From contig PSRJ01000078.1 of the NCBI GenBank assembly GCA_003175985.1, positions 1-34,493 on the forward strand: DNA of 34,493 nucleotides. The letters are read 5' to 3'. Positions 8,004 through 14,986 of the stretch are shown piece after piece. Each line of letters begins with the position of its first letter. The first letter of the stretch is position 1. The DNA comes from Terriglobia bacterium (GTDB lineage Bacteria > Acidobacteriota > Terriglobia > Bryobacterales > Bryobacteraceae). The translations under genes were made by a program, and so were the position numbers. The notes under the pieces are model-generated. The model had not been told where the DNA came from. It was given only the letters and a program-made list of their open reading frames with translations, and did no database searches.

Positions 8004-8632
8004 CGATTACCGCCTCGATACACGGTGACATCACCAGCGGGAATTCCGGTGTAGAGGCTAACGGTGAAGGGCTCGCCCTCCGCTTTACGGATAGCCAGCA
8101 GCCCCTTGCCGTCCTGCTCGCGGAATTCCCAGTAATAGAATTGAGCGGGCTGCGCCCGATCGTCACGCCAGGCCTTCGCTTCGCGGCTGACGCGGTACAG
8201 CCACACTTTGTTATCAAACTCAAACGAGTCAGCCGTATTTTGCCGCTCGTCCATTTGGGCTACATCTTCCTCGTTGATGCCCAGATCTTCCAGGCTAAGC
8301 TGGCGCGGATCGATATGGATGCTGATCTCGGCATCCTCGTCGCCGGCGACACGCAGTGCGACGCGACGCTCGCGATAAGGGCCGCTCACTTCGAACCAGC
8401 GGCGCGCGCCCGCTTCATAGCGCATCGAGCGGTCCGCGGTGAAATCGAGGTCGCTCATGTTATCGCCCGCGCCGGAAACAGAGATGACATCGCCAGTACG
8501 CGCGTCGGCGGCCTTGAGATTTGCCAGGTCCGGCCCCGCAGCGGGGGCCGGAGCCGAAGGTTTGCGAAAGAGTTGCATCAGAACGACTCCCAGCAAGGTG
8601 CCCAGAATGGCCAGCAAAATCAGAGTGGTCAT
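8000..8632 (-). CDS. DUF4178-like protein with N-terminal membrane anchor
   Basis: 210 residues. A membrane helix at about 3-20 is followed by an Ala/Pro linker and a beta-rich domain. GDVISVSG near residue 48, the tryptophan in RRWFEVSG, and the second repeat-like half with KVWLYRVSREAK and FYYWEFRE fit DUF4178, a domain that occurs next to PspA and spermidine-synthase-like genes in many bacteria. The molecular role is unknown; published genomic surveys of the phage-shock system list DUF4178 as a PspA partner. The gene lies 21 bp after pspA and overlaps the next gene by four bases, so the three are surely cotranscribed. Confidence 0.72.
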   Translation of the reverse strand: MTTLILLAILGTLLGVVLMQLFRKPSAPAPAAGPDLANLKAADARTGDVISVSGAGDNMSDLDFTADRSMRYEAGARRWFEVSGPYRERRVALRVAGDEDAEISIHIDPRQLSLEDLGINEEDVAQMDERQNTADSFEFDNKVWLYRVSREAKAWRDDRAQPAQFYYWEFREQDGKGLLAIRKAEGEPFTVSLYTGIPAGDVTVYRGGNR

Positions 8633-8653
8633 GGGTCCGTCCTGGGCATCAGG

Positions 8654-9439
8654 CTACGCCTTCACCCTGTCTCCCGCTTGCTGGCCCGCAGATACGGCGG
8701 AACTGGGAGCAGGCAGCTCTTTCGGGAGAGAGGGCGGCGGCGGTTGCGCCGGTTTCAGGCGCTCGCGCTTGAGAGCTTCCAGTTCGGCATCGACGCCGTG
8801 GCCTCCCAATTGGGCGAACTGCGCCTCCAGGTCCTCATCTTTCCCAGTGGAGGCAAGCTGATCGAAGGCCTTCGCGGTGGCCTCCTCGCGGGCCACGGAC
8901 TCTTCGAAACGGTTCAGCGCGGAGAAGGCATTGTCCGCGTTTCCAACGCCGGCCATGGCTTCAGAGACCTTGCGCTGCGCCGCGGCGGCGTTCTTCCGCG
9001 CCACCAGCGTGGTGGCCGTCCGTTCGCCTTCTTCGATCTTGCGCTTCAGATCGGCAACCTGCTGCTTGAGCTTCTCGCTGGTCTGGTGCGCAGCCTCGAC
9101 AGCCTGCTGCATGGAAGTGACCTGCTTATCGCATTCGGCCTTCTTGGCGAGGGCTTTGCGCGCGAGATCTTCGTTACCGGCATCCAGGGCCTGCCCGGCG
9201 CGGTCCTTCCATTCCTGCGACTGCCGCGCATACTTCTGGTATTCGGCATCCAAGCGGTTGTAGTTGCTCATCGCCACGGCGGAGGCGCGCACGACATTGT
9301 TGAGCTCATTTTTCATGTCGGCGACGGTCTGCTTGACCGTGGCTTCAAAGGTGGCGTCCTCGATGACATCGACGCCCTGATTGGCTTGCCCGCGGGCCAC
9401 GCGGCCCAGGCGGCTGAAGAGATCGGATAGGAATGCCAT
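8654..9439 (-). CDS. PspA/IM30 family membrane-stress protein (YjfJ-like)
   Basis: A 261-residue, almost wholly helical protein. It begins with a short amphipathic helix (MAFLSDLFSRLGRVARGQAN) that in this family binds stressed membranes. The long charged coiled coil of the ESCRT-III-like core (about 25-215) follows, with the typical YQKYARQSQEWKDRAGQAL and EDLARKALAKK stretch and the DLEAQFAQL region. A Pro-rich tail of about 30 residues ends the protein. PspA-type proteins form rods or rings on the inner membrane and protect it when it is damaged. There is no pspF, pspB or pspC here. The partners are instead YbjN-like and DUF4178 proteins, as in the yjfI-yjfJ arrangement. Confidence 0.9.
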   Translation of the reverse strand: MAFLSDLFSRLGRVARGQANQGVDVIEDATFEATVKQTVADMKNELNNVVRASAVAMSNYNRLDAEYQKYARQSQEWKDRAGQALDAGNEDLARKALAKKAECDKQVTSMQQAVEAAHQTSEKLKQQVADLKRKIEEGERTATTLVARKNAAAAQRKVSEAMAGVGNADNAFSALNRFEESVAREEATAKAFDQLASTGKDEDLEAQFAQLGGHGVDAELEALKRERLKPAQPPPPSLPKELPAPSSAVSAGQQAGDRVKA

Positions 9440-9453
9440 GTTCGTTTTCTCCC

Positions 9454-9873
9454 TTACTTTCCAAGGTCGCCCAGGAGGCGCCGTGCACTCATTACATCAA
9501 CCATCAGGAAATGGATGCAGGAGAGGATATCGTCCTCGTCTTCGGCTCCCATATCCTGAAGCTTGCAGAAGTTGTTCAACGTGACGGCTACTCTGCCGGC
9601 GCCCGCGTCGTAAAGCTGGAAGTAGGAAGTGGAAATGCCGTTATCGGCCGCCAGCATCCGCGCCATGATCTCAACGGTGATCGCCGCGCGCGGCACCACG
9701 GTGCAGGTGAGCGAGAAGAACATGATGTCGCCCTGGAGGATAGCCTGCACGGCAACTCCGCTTTCGACCTCTTCGACTCGCAATGTGTCCGCCGCTGGTT
9801 CGGAGACTTCATAGCCGTTTTCCGCCAGCAGCGCGTGTATATGCCCCAGTTGGGGACTGGTGGTTGCAGTCAT
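9454..9873 (-). CDS. YbjN/DUF2170-like small protein heading the PspA module
   Basis: A 139-residue acidic cytosolic protein. Its alpha/beta pattern and the stretch VQAILQGDIMFFSLTC ... STSYFQLYD suggest the YbjN or DUF2170 (YjfI) type, which share a type III secretion chaperone-like fold. In enterobacteria yjfI lies directly before the pspA homologue yjfJ, so position supports the match. The start was put at ATG 9873. An upstream in-frame ATG would lie inside the palindromic promoter and upstream of the predicted transcription start. The best ribosome site, AAGGAG, is about 13 nt from ATG, which is long. The function is unknown; a binding partner or regulator of PspA is an inference. Confidence 0.6.
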   Translation of the reverse strand: MTATTSPQLGHIHALLAENGYEVSEPAADTLRVEEVESGVAVQAILQGDIMFFSLTCTVVPRAAITVEIMARMLAADNGISTSYFQLYDAGAGRVAVTLNNFCKLQDMGAEDEDDILSCIHFLMVDVMSARRLLGDLGK

Positions 9874-9904
9874 ACTTTTGGATTTGCTCCTTCTTTCGCA
9901 TACG

Positions 9905-9923
9905 ACTCCCGCGGGGCGGGAGT
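9905..9923 (-). other. GC-rich hairpin in the 5' leader of the PspA module
   Basis: A perfect 8-bp inverted repeat ACTCCCGC / GCGGGAGT with a 3-nt loop lies between the predicted transcription start (about 9954) and the first start codon (9873). In RNA it would be a stable stem-loop. There is no U-tract after it, so it is not a standard terminator. It may stabilise the leader or affect access to the ribosome site 20-30 nt downstream. Confidence 0.45.
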
Positions 9924-9942
9924 TCCGTGATTCGCTGTAATC

Positions 9943-9975
9943 ATATTGCAATATGTGATAATAATATTGCAATAT
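9943..9975. promoter_or_regulatory. two identical 12-bp palindromes, probable operator pair
   Basis: The perfect palindrome ATATTGCAATAT occurs at 9943-9954 (extended by one pair to a 14-mer at 9942-9955) and again at 9964-9975. The centres are 21 bp apart, two turns of B-DNA, so two dimers would bind the same face. One copy covers the spacer and the upstream half of the -10 box, and the other lies at the predicted transcription start: a classical repressor arrangement. A half-site-like CAATATGG at 10010-10017 lies upstream of the -35 box. The regulator is unknown and not encoded next door. Confidence 0.7.
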
Positions 9976-9989
9976 GCAATGGGTGTCAA
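9961..9989 (-). promoter_or_regulatory. sigma70-type promoter of the YbjN-PspA-DUF4178 module
   Basis: On the minus strand a perfect TTGACA (9989-9984) is separated by exactly 17 bp from TATTAT (9966-9961, five of six). This is the best promoter in the window. The start point is expected near 9954, about 80 nt before the first ATG. PspA operons in proteobacteria usually use sigma54 and PspF; no -24/-12 element is visible here. Control is therefore more likely through the palindromes overlapping this promoter. Confidence 0.72.
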
Positions 9990-10084
9990 GGGCTTTTTGG
10001 CTGAACCCCCAATATGGCCGTTAAGTGGTTCTTTAACAAATGGTTATGGGGGCCGACTTCGCACGGGCATCGGCGTTCCGGCCT

Positions 10085-10906
10085 TCACTTCCCCAGATGG
10101 GTGCGATCTTTCTCGTTTTCGGCGCAGACGTATTCCAGCAGATCACTGTCCGCGAGCAGCTTCAATCCGGTCTTCAGACCGAACGGCCGGGTGTAGTATT
10201 TCGGATCGTTGAAGGTGAACTCAAGATCCATGTGGCCGAAATCGCGCCGGCGATACCGCTCGGTAATCCGCATCTGGTCACTACGCGGGTGGCCGAATCC
10301 ATCCAGCCAACCGCGGTCATTGAGGCCGTTCGTTTCGACCACGAAGGTATCGCCCTCCCACTTGCCGACCGAATACCCCATCCAGGAAGGCTCGGGATCT
10401 CTCAGCAACGATCGCCCGTCGGTGTAGATCTGCCGCGGGGGAGAGCCGATTTCCGTCAGAATCACGATCTCCTGAGGCATTTGGAGCAGCTTGAAAGTCA
10501 GTACGAGCATATCCGCGGGGATGCCGTCCGGGAGACATTGCGTATGCGGGTACTGCGACGGGTTCTCCTGGTGGCGCTTGTAGGCAGCGGCTCCCTCGGG
10601 GGTCAGGGGCTCCTCCCCCGGCTTCAGGTCCCAAAATAAGTTCAAAACGTTCTTGGTGAAGTCTTGCGGATCGATTTGCAGCTGTACGAACTCGTCGCCG
10701 AGCACGCGCGCGAGTTCCCGGTCGGGAGTGCGCTCCGCCTGCCAGACTCCGGAGAGATTCGGTTTGCCATTTAGGCGGGGCGCCGGCGCCGACAGGTTCG
10801 GCTGGCCATCCTTCGTCCGCGGCGTGCGCGGGTCGCGATAGTTCAGCCACTGGGCCGTGAGGGGCAGGCTGGCAACAGCCAGCAGAAATGGAAGTGCCTT
10901 GTTCAT
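10085..10906 (-). CDS. secreted acidobacterial-type protein of unknown function
   Basis: 273 residues with a clear signal peptide (cut after LTAQ or nearby, about residue 18). The mature start holds a repeated proline-rich signature, DGQPNLSAPAPR then NGKPNLSGVW. The body has RQIYTDGRSL, WEGDTFVVETNGLNDRGWLD, RYRRRDFGHM and the C-terminal YVCAENEKDRTHL. No known enzyme family was recognised. It is about 75 residues shorter than its paralogue at 24869-25912 and lacks that protein's extra beta domain. It lies 13 bp after the symporter gene and so belongs to that operon. This suggests, but does not show, that it handles an extracellular or periplasmic substrate of the transporter. Confidence 0.8.
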   Translation of the reverse strand: MNKALPFLLAVASLPLTAQWLNYRDPRTPRTKDGQPNLSAPAPRLNGKPNLSGVWQAERTPDRELARVLGDEFVQLQIDPQDFTKNVLNLFWDLKPGEEPLTPEGAAAYKRHQENPSQYPHTQCLPDGIPADMLVLTFKLLQMPQEIVILTEIGSPPRQIYTDGRSLLRDPEPSWMGYSVGKWEGDTFVVETNGLNDRGWLDGFGHPRSDQMRITERYRRRDFGHMDLEFTFNDPKYYTRPFGLKTGLKLLADSDLLEYVCAENEKDRTHLGK

Positions 10907-10919
10907 CCGCGCTCCTTTC

Positions 10920-12338
10920 TCATTTGCGGGCCAGCAGACTCAAGGTGACGGTTACAACGAAATTGAGGCAGAGCGCCACGAAACCCGCGCTCCAGCCGAA
11001 GAAGGGATCGCGATTGCTGAGGACCAGGAAAGCAACAGCGCTCACGCCGCAAATCATACCCGAGAAAACGCCGGCCATGGTAGTGCGTTCCCAGTAAAGC
11101 CCTAACAGTACGCCGGGAAAAAACTGCGCGACCCCCGCGTACCCCAGCAGGAGCAGAGACACCAAAGTCGTGGAGCTGTAGATGGCGAGATAGAGGCTAA
11201 TCACGCCGAGCACCCCGACCGCGATGCGCGCCAACCGCGCGACCTCATAGTCGGTCATTAACGGAGCGAAGATGGGCCGCACGAGATTCTTAGCGAACAA
11301 CGTCGCGGCGGAAAGCAGGAAAATGGACGCCGGCACCATGGCGGTGAGCGCGCCGGCCCCGCCAATCAAGCCCAGGTACCACGCGGGAAAGCTCTGACGA
11401 ACGACGGTCAGAAGAGACAAATCACCGTTGGAGAGGCCGGGCGCCACCAGGACCGCGGTGAAACCGGTGAAGAAGACGAACGCAAGCGTAATCGTGTAGA
11501 GCGGCATCACCACGGCATTACGGCGCAGTGTATCGGCGCTTTTCGCGGTGAAGGCCGCAGCAAAAGAGTGCGGCCACATGTAGAAACCGAGGGAGGTCAG
11601 AAGAACGGTGGATATGTACCAGGTGTGTGTCAGATTGGTTGTGGCGCCGGGCATGGTCAAGTGCGCCGGCCGAGCCTTCGCGAGGGCGGAGAACATCGGG
11701 CCGAGACCGCCGTAATGGAGATACGGAATCCCGATACCAATGGACAGCGCGGCGACGACCATCAACAAATCTTTCAGAACGCTCACCCAAGCCACCGCGC
11801 GAATACCCCCGGCCAGCACGAACGCTGTGAGCAGGACTACCGAGACGAGAATTGCTGGAGTCTGGCCGATTCTATCGAAACTCGATACGGAGACGATGAT
11901 ACCGAGCCCTGTTAGCTGGAGCTGAAGGTAAGGGAGTAGGAACGCGACACCCACAACGCAGACAAAAGCGCTCAGGTACTTGTTGCCATAACGAATGCGG
12001 AAAAAGTCGGATTGGGTTTGCAACCCGTGCTTACGGCCGACTTCCCAGAGCTGCGGGAGCATAAAGAACGATCCGACATAAGCCAGCGTCAGGTAGGCCA
12101 TGATGTACAGGGTCGGACCACCGCGGGAATACGCCCAGCCGCTGGCCCCCAGAAATGAGAACGTCGTGTAAACCTCGCCGGCCATCAGGAGGTACATGAG
12201 CAGGGGGCCGAACCCGCGCCCGCCCACGGTCCACTGCTCCAGATCCATCTTCCGGCGCACGCCGGCCAGGAAGCCGATCGCGACACCCAGCGCAACGATC
12301 GCAATAATGGTTTCCAGCGCAACTCCGCCGGGACTCAT
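10920..12338 (-). CDS. sodium/solute symporter (SSS family)
   Basis: 472 residues with about 13 membrane helices, typical of the SSS/LeuT-fold family that couples uptake of a solute to sodium or proton entry. Visible features are the first helix after MSPGGVALETIIAIVAL, WTVGGRGFG, TFSFLGASGWAYSRGGP, the SDFFRIRYGNKYLSAF loop, and the helix-8 region near FLLSAATLFAKNLVRP. It is most like the pantothenate/monocarboxylate permease branch; the substrate cannot be fixed. ATG 12338 was chosen because it overlaps the stop of the DUF3311 gene (TGATG). DUF3311-type small proteins regularly accompany symporters of this branch, which supports the assignment. Confidence 0.9.
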   Translation of the reverse strand: MSPGGVALETIIAIVALGVAIGFLAGVRRKMDLEQWTVGGRGFGPLLMYLLMAGEVYTTFSFLGASGWAYSRGGPTLYIMAYLTLAYVGSFFMLPQLWEVGRKHGLQTQSDFFRIRYGNKYLSAFVCVVGVAFLLPYLQLQLTGLGIIVSVSSFDRIGQTPAILVSVVLLTAFVLAGGIRAVAWVSVLKDLLMVVAALSIGIGIPYLHYGGLGPMFSALAKARPAHLTMPGATTNLTHTWYISTVLLTSLGFYMWPHSFAAAFTAKSADTLRRNAVVMPLYTITLAFVFFTGFTAVLVAPGLSNGDLSLLTVVRQSFPAWYLGLIGGAGALTAMVPASIFLLSAATLFAKNLVRPIFAPLMTDYEVARLARIAVGVLGVISLYLAIYSSTTLVSLLLLGYAGVAQFFPGVLLGLYWERTTMAGVFSGMICGVSAVAFLVLSNRDPFFGWSAGFVALCLNFVVTVTLSLLARK

Positions 12339-12559
12339 CAGGCTCCGCGATCTTCTCTGTCCCGCTTGGACTCCAGCCGGTACGCAGCCCACATGCACAG
12401 AACGCTGAGTACAATCCAGCAAAGCAGCCATGCGAGATTGAATGGGATACCGAGGATCATGGGATACAAACGATCCCACAAGGCAACCGAGAAACACATC
12501 GCCACGAAAGGAACCAGGCCCAGCAGCAGCGCAACGAGTGATGGCCTCTTCACCGGCAC
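12338..12559 (-). CDS. small two-helix symporter partner (DUF3311-like)
   Basis: A 73-residue protein with two membrane helices (about 8-27 and 37-59) joined by a short loop with LWDRLYPMILGIPFNLAW, and a charged tail (LESKRDREDRGA). This is the usual form of the DUF3311 partner of sodium/solute symporters, comparable to YhdT beside PanF. The start is GTG at 12559; GTG at 12553 is possible. The stop shares one base with the symporter's ATG, so translation is coupled. The role is assumed to be an accessory subunit; no biochemical function is known to me. Confidence 0.8.
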   Translation of the reverse strand: MPVKRPSLVALLLGLVPFVAMCFSVALWDRLYPMILGIPFNLAWLLCWIVLSVLCMWAAYRLESKRDREDRGA

Positions 12560-12615
12560 AGATTCAGCCAGTATATCTCTCGATTCGCCGCGGAGCCGGC
12601 CTGTCGCTATCTTCT

Positions 12616-12999
12616 TCAGCCACGCAGCCGTCGCGAAGGCTTTGAGCGATCTGACTTCGCGGTCATCAAACGAAACGCTTCGTGAATCACAGCCTTCAAT
12701 TGCTCGTCATCCACTCTGGACAGTTCGACGCCAACCCAGCCCGAACTGCCGACGTACGGCGGCCGGAAGTAGGTATCGGGCGCCTCTTCGATCAAAGCGG
12801 CCTGCACGCCGGGAGCGGCAGGCGCCCAAATCGCCACGTGCCCGTCTCCGTGATGGTTGTTCGCGAACATTACAAAGACCCGCTTCGGCGTGAAGAACGT
12901 GGGCTCGCCGTGAGAAATCTTCTCGACTGTTCCCGAAATCGAGTTGCAGATGGCGCGGACCCGCTTGAGTTGCGCCGAGCTTCTTGGGTCGGGAGTCAT
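12616..12999 (-). CDS. MmcQ/YjbR family DNA-binding-fold protein
   Basis: A 127-residue cytosolic protein of the YjbR (CyaY-like fold) family. The N-terminal helix LKRVRAICNSISG, then HGEPTFFTPKRVFVMF, the aromatic ends of the sheet, GSSGWVGVELSRVDDEQL, and a last helix KAVIHEAFRLM are in family order and length. Members have a double-wing DNA-binding-type fold but no agreed cellular role. The start was set at ATG 12999. An AGGA lies directly against that ATG, so the true start could be further upstream. It stands alone: about 56 bp after it comes the start of the symporter operon, and the TPR gene diverges upstream. Confidence 0.8.
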   Translation of the reverse strand: MTPDPRSSAQLKRVRAICNSISGTVEKISHGEPTFFTPKRVFVMFANNHHGDGHVAIWAPAAPGVQAALIEEAPDTYFRPPYVGSSGWVGVELSRVDDEQLKAVIHEAFRLMTAKSDRSKPSRRLRG

Positions 13000-13121
13000 T
13001 CCTAAAGGATAGCCGCTGTCGGTTGCAACGTTTTGATCCGCCGAGCGGCGGAAATTTGACGGTGGCCAAAAGCTGACACCCGAATCCTCGCGCAAGCGGT
13101 CTGCATTTCTTAACTTTGTGG

Positions 13122-14981
13122 ATGGCCCCCGAGCTGCTGAGTTGCCGCGTGGCCAAGAATTCGATGGCTGGACGCGCTAAAACCTGCATCCCGACCAAAG
13201 CCGGCACCCGGCCGCGTGCAGCGATCTTTGCGGAAGCTGTGCAGCACCACCGGGCGGGACGGCTCGTTCAGGCCATGGAGCACTACCAGCGCCTCCTGGT
13301 CTTCGAGCCCGACCATGCCCAGGCCCATAACAATCTCGGGGTTGCGCTTACCAGCCTGGGTAGAATCGGCGAGGCCGCGGAACATTACGAACGCGCCTTC
13401 GTTCTGCAGCCCAACTATGCGGAAGCCCACAATAATCTCGGGGTCGCGCTCGCAGCCCTGGGTCGAAACGATGAGGCCATTGCACACTACGAGCGCGCGC
13501 TCCTTCTCAAGCCTGACTATGCCGAGGCGCACAATAATCTAGGGCTTGGATTCGCGGCCGAGGGTCGAAACGATGAGGCCGTTGCACATTACGAACGCGC
13601 CGTCATTCTCAAACCGGACTATGCCGACGCTCACTACAACTTGGGCGTCGCGCTCGCAGCCCTGGGTCGGAACGATGAGGCCATTGCACACTATGAACAG
13701 GCCCTCCATTTCAGGCCGTACTACGCCGAAGCCCACAACAATTTAGGAATTCTGCTCGCCGCTTCAGGCCAATCGGATAGTGCCGTTGCCCATTACCAAC
13801 ATGCGCTCGCTGTGAAACCCCACTTTGCCGAAGCACACAACAACCTGGGCAACGTTCTGAAATCCCTGGGTCAGCTCGGTACCGCCTTGGCCCATTATGG
13901 GCGGGCGATCGCACTCAGACCGGCGTATGCGGAAGCTCACTACGGCCGCGCGGGAATCAAGAAGTTCCGCCAGGGCGATTCCGATCTGGCTGCGTTGGAA
14001 GCATTGGCCAATGGGAATGTTCTGCCCGCAAACAAGATGGGCTTAGTCCACTTCGCCCTGGCCAAAGCCCTCGAGGACTGCGGAGACTACCGCCGGGCAT
14101 TTGAACACCTGCACAAGGGCAACGGCCTGAAACGCACCCGGATTGACTACAACGAGGCGACTACTCTCAAACTCTTCCAGCATCATTCCGAGGTGTTTCA
14201 GGGGAGCCTTTTCGAGCGTTTCGGGGGCGAAGGAGATCCGTCCTCAGTCCCGATTTTTGTCGTCGGGATGCCGCGCTCCGGAACCACTCTTGTAGAACAG
14301 ATCCTTGCGAGCCATCCTCAGATTCATGGCGCCGGCGAGCTCCAATATCTTGAAGAAACAGCCTGTGCCGTATTGAAGGCGTACGATCCGCTATTTCGAT
14401 ATCCGGAGTGTGTCCCTCATCTCGATGGAACGATACTGCGGCGAATCGGCCAGTGCTATCTGGCGCGGCTGCCGGTGGCCCCGGCGGGGAAAACGAGAAT
14501 CGTCGATAAGTTACCGGGCAATTTCCTCAATATCGGGCTCATCCACCTCGCTCTACCGAATGCCAGAATCGTCCATACGTTGCGCCATCCGATCGACACC
14601 TGTATCTCCTGCTATTCCCAGCTATTCGCACAGGGTCAATACTTCAGCTATGACCTCGCCGAGCTCGGGCGCTACTATCGCGCATACCACAGACTAATGG
14701 CTCACTGGCGGTCCGTTCTTCCCCCCAGTTCGTTCCTTGACGTTTCTTATGAGAACGTTGTAAACGATCTGGAAGGCGAGGCCCGGCGCTTGATTAGTTA
14801 TTGCGGTTTGCCTTGGGATGATCGCTGTATCAAATTCCATGAAACCGCCCGGGTCGTGAAAACCGCCAGTTCCGTCCAGGTTCGCACACCTCTATATCGC
14901 AGCTCACTCGAACGCTGGCGCAGATATGAAGCCAATATCGATCCGCTGCTGCAGGAGCTACGAGACGTGATTCCAGGTTGA
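13122..14981 (+). CDS. TPR-repeat sulfotransferase
   Basis: About 619 residues. The first 280 hold seven 34-residue tetratricopeptide repeats with the AEAHNNLG consensus. The rest is a sulfotransferase domain with the PAPS 5'-phosphosulfate loop GMPRSGTTLVEQ (PRSGTT about 384-389), a 3'-phosphate-binding region VHTLRHPIDTCISCY, and the C-terminal YRSSLERWRRYE found in this class. It would transfer sulfate from PAPS to a protein tyrosine, glycan or lipid; the acceptor is unknown. No signal peptide is visible, so it is probably cytosolic. Starts at 13116 (TTG), 13122 (ATG) and 13164 (ATG) are all possible; none has a good ribosome site. The repeats are very similar at DNA level. Its stop is 5 bp from that of aspS, which converges. 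Confidence 0.9.
   Translation: MAPELLSCRVAKNSMAGRAKTCIPTKAGTRPRAAIFAEAVQHHRAGRLVQAMEHYQRLLVFEPDHAQAHNNLGVALTSLGRIGEAAEHYERAFVLQPNYAEAHNNLGVALAALGRNDEAIAHYERALLLKPDYAEAHNNLGLGFAAEGRNDEAVAHYERAVILKPDYADAHYNLGVALAALGRNDEAIAHYEQALHFRPYYAEAHNNLGILLAASGQSDSAVAHYQHALAVKPHFAEAHNNLGNVLKSLGQLGTALAHYGRAIALRPAYAEAHYGRAGIKKFRQGDSDLAALEALANGNVLPANKMGLVHFALAKALEDCGDYRRAFEHLHKGNGLKRTRIDYNEATTLKLFQHHSEVFQGSLFERFGGEGDPSSVPIFVVGMPRSGTTLVEQILASHPQIHGAGELQYLEETACAVLKAYDPLFRYPECVPHLDGTILRRIGQCYLARLPVAPAGKTRIVDKLPGNFLNIGLIHLALPNARIVHTLRHPIDTCISCYSQLFAQGQYFSYDLAELGRYYRAYHRLMAHWRSVLPPSSFLDVSYENVVNDLEGEARRLISYCGLPWDDRCIKFHETARVVKTASSVQVRTPLYRSSLERWRRYEANIDPLLQELRDVIPG
13443..13694 (+). repeat. near-identical DNA repeats within the TPR array
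   Basis: Bases 13443-13490 and 13647-13694 match at 46 of 48 positions, 204 bp apart (two TPR units of 102 bp). A third, weaker copy sits 102 bp after the first at about 13559. Codon choice is shared as well as the protein sequence, which points to recent unequal recombination rather than only selection on protein. Confidence 0.8.
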
Positions 14982-14986
14982 ATCGA

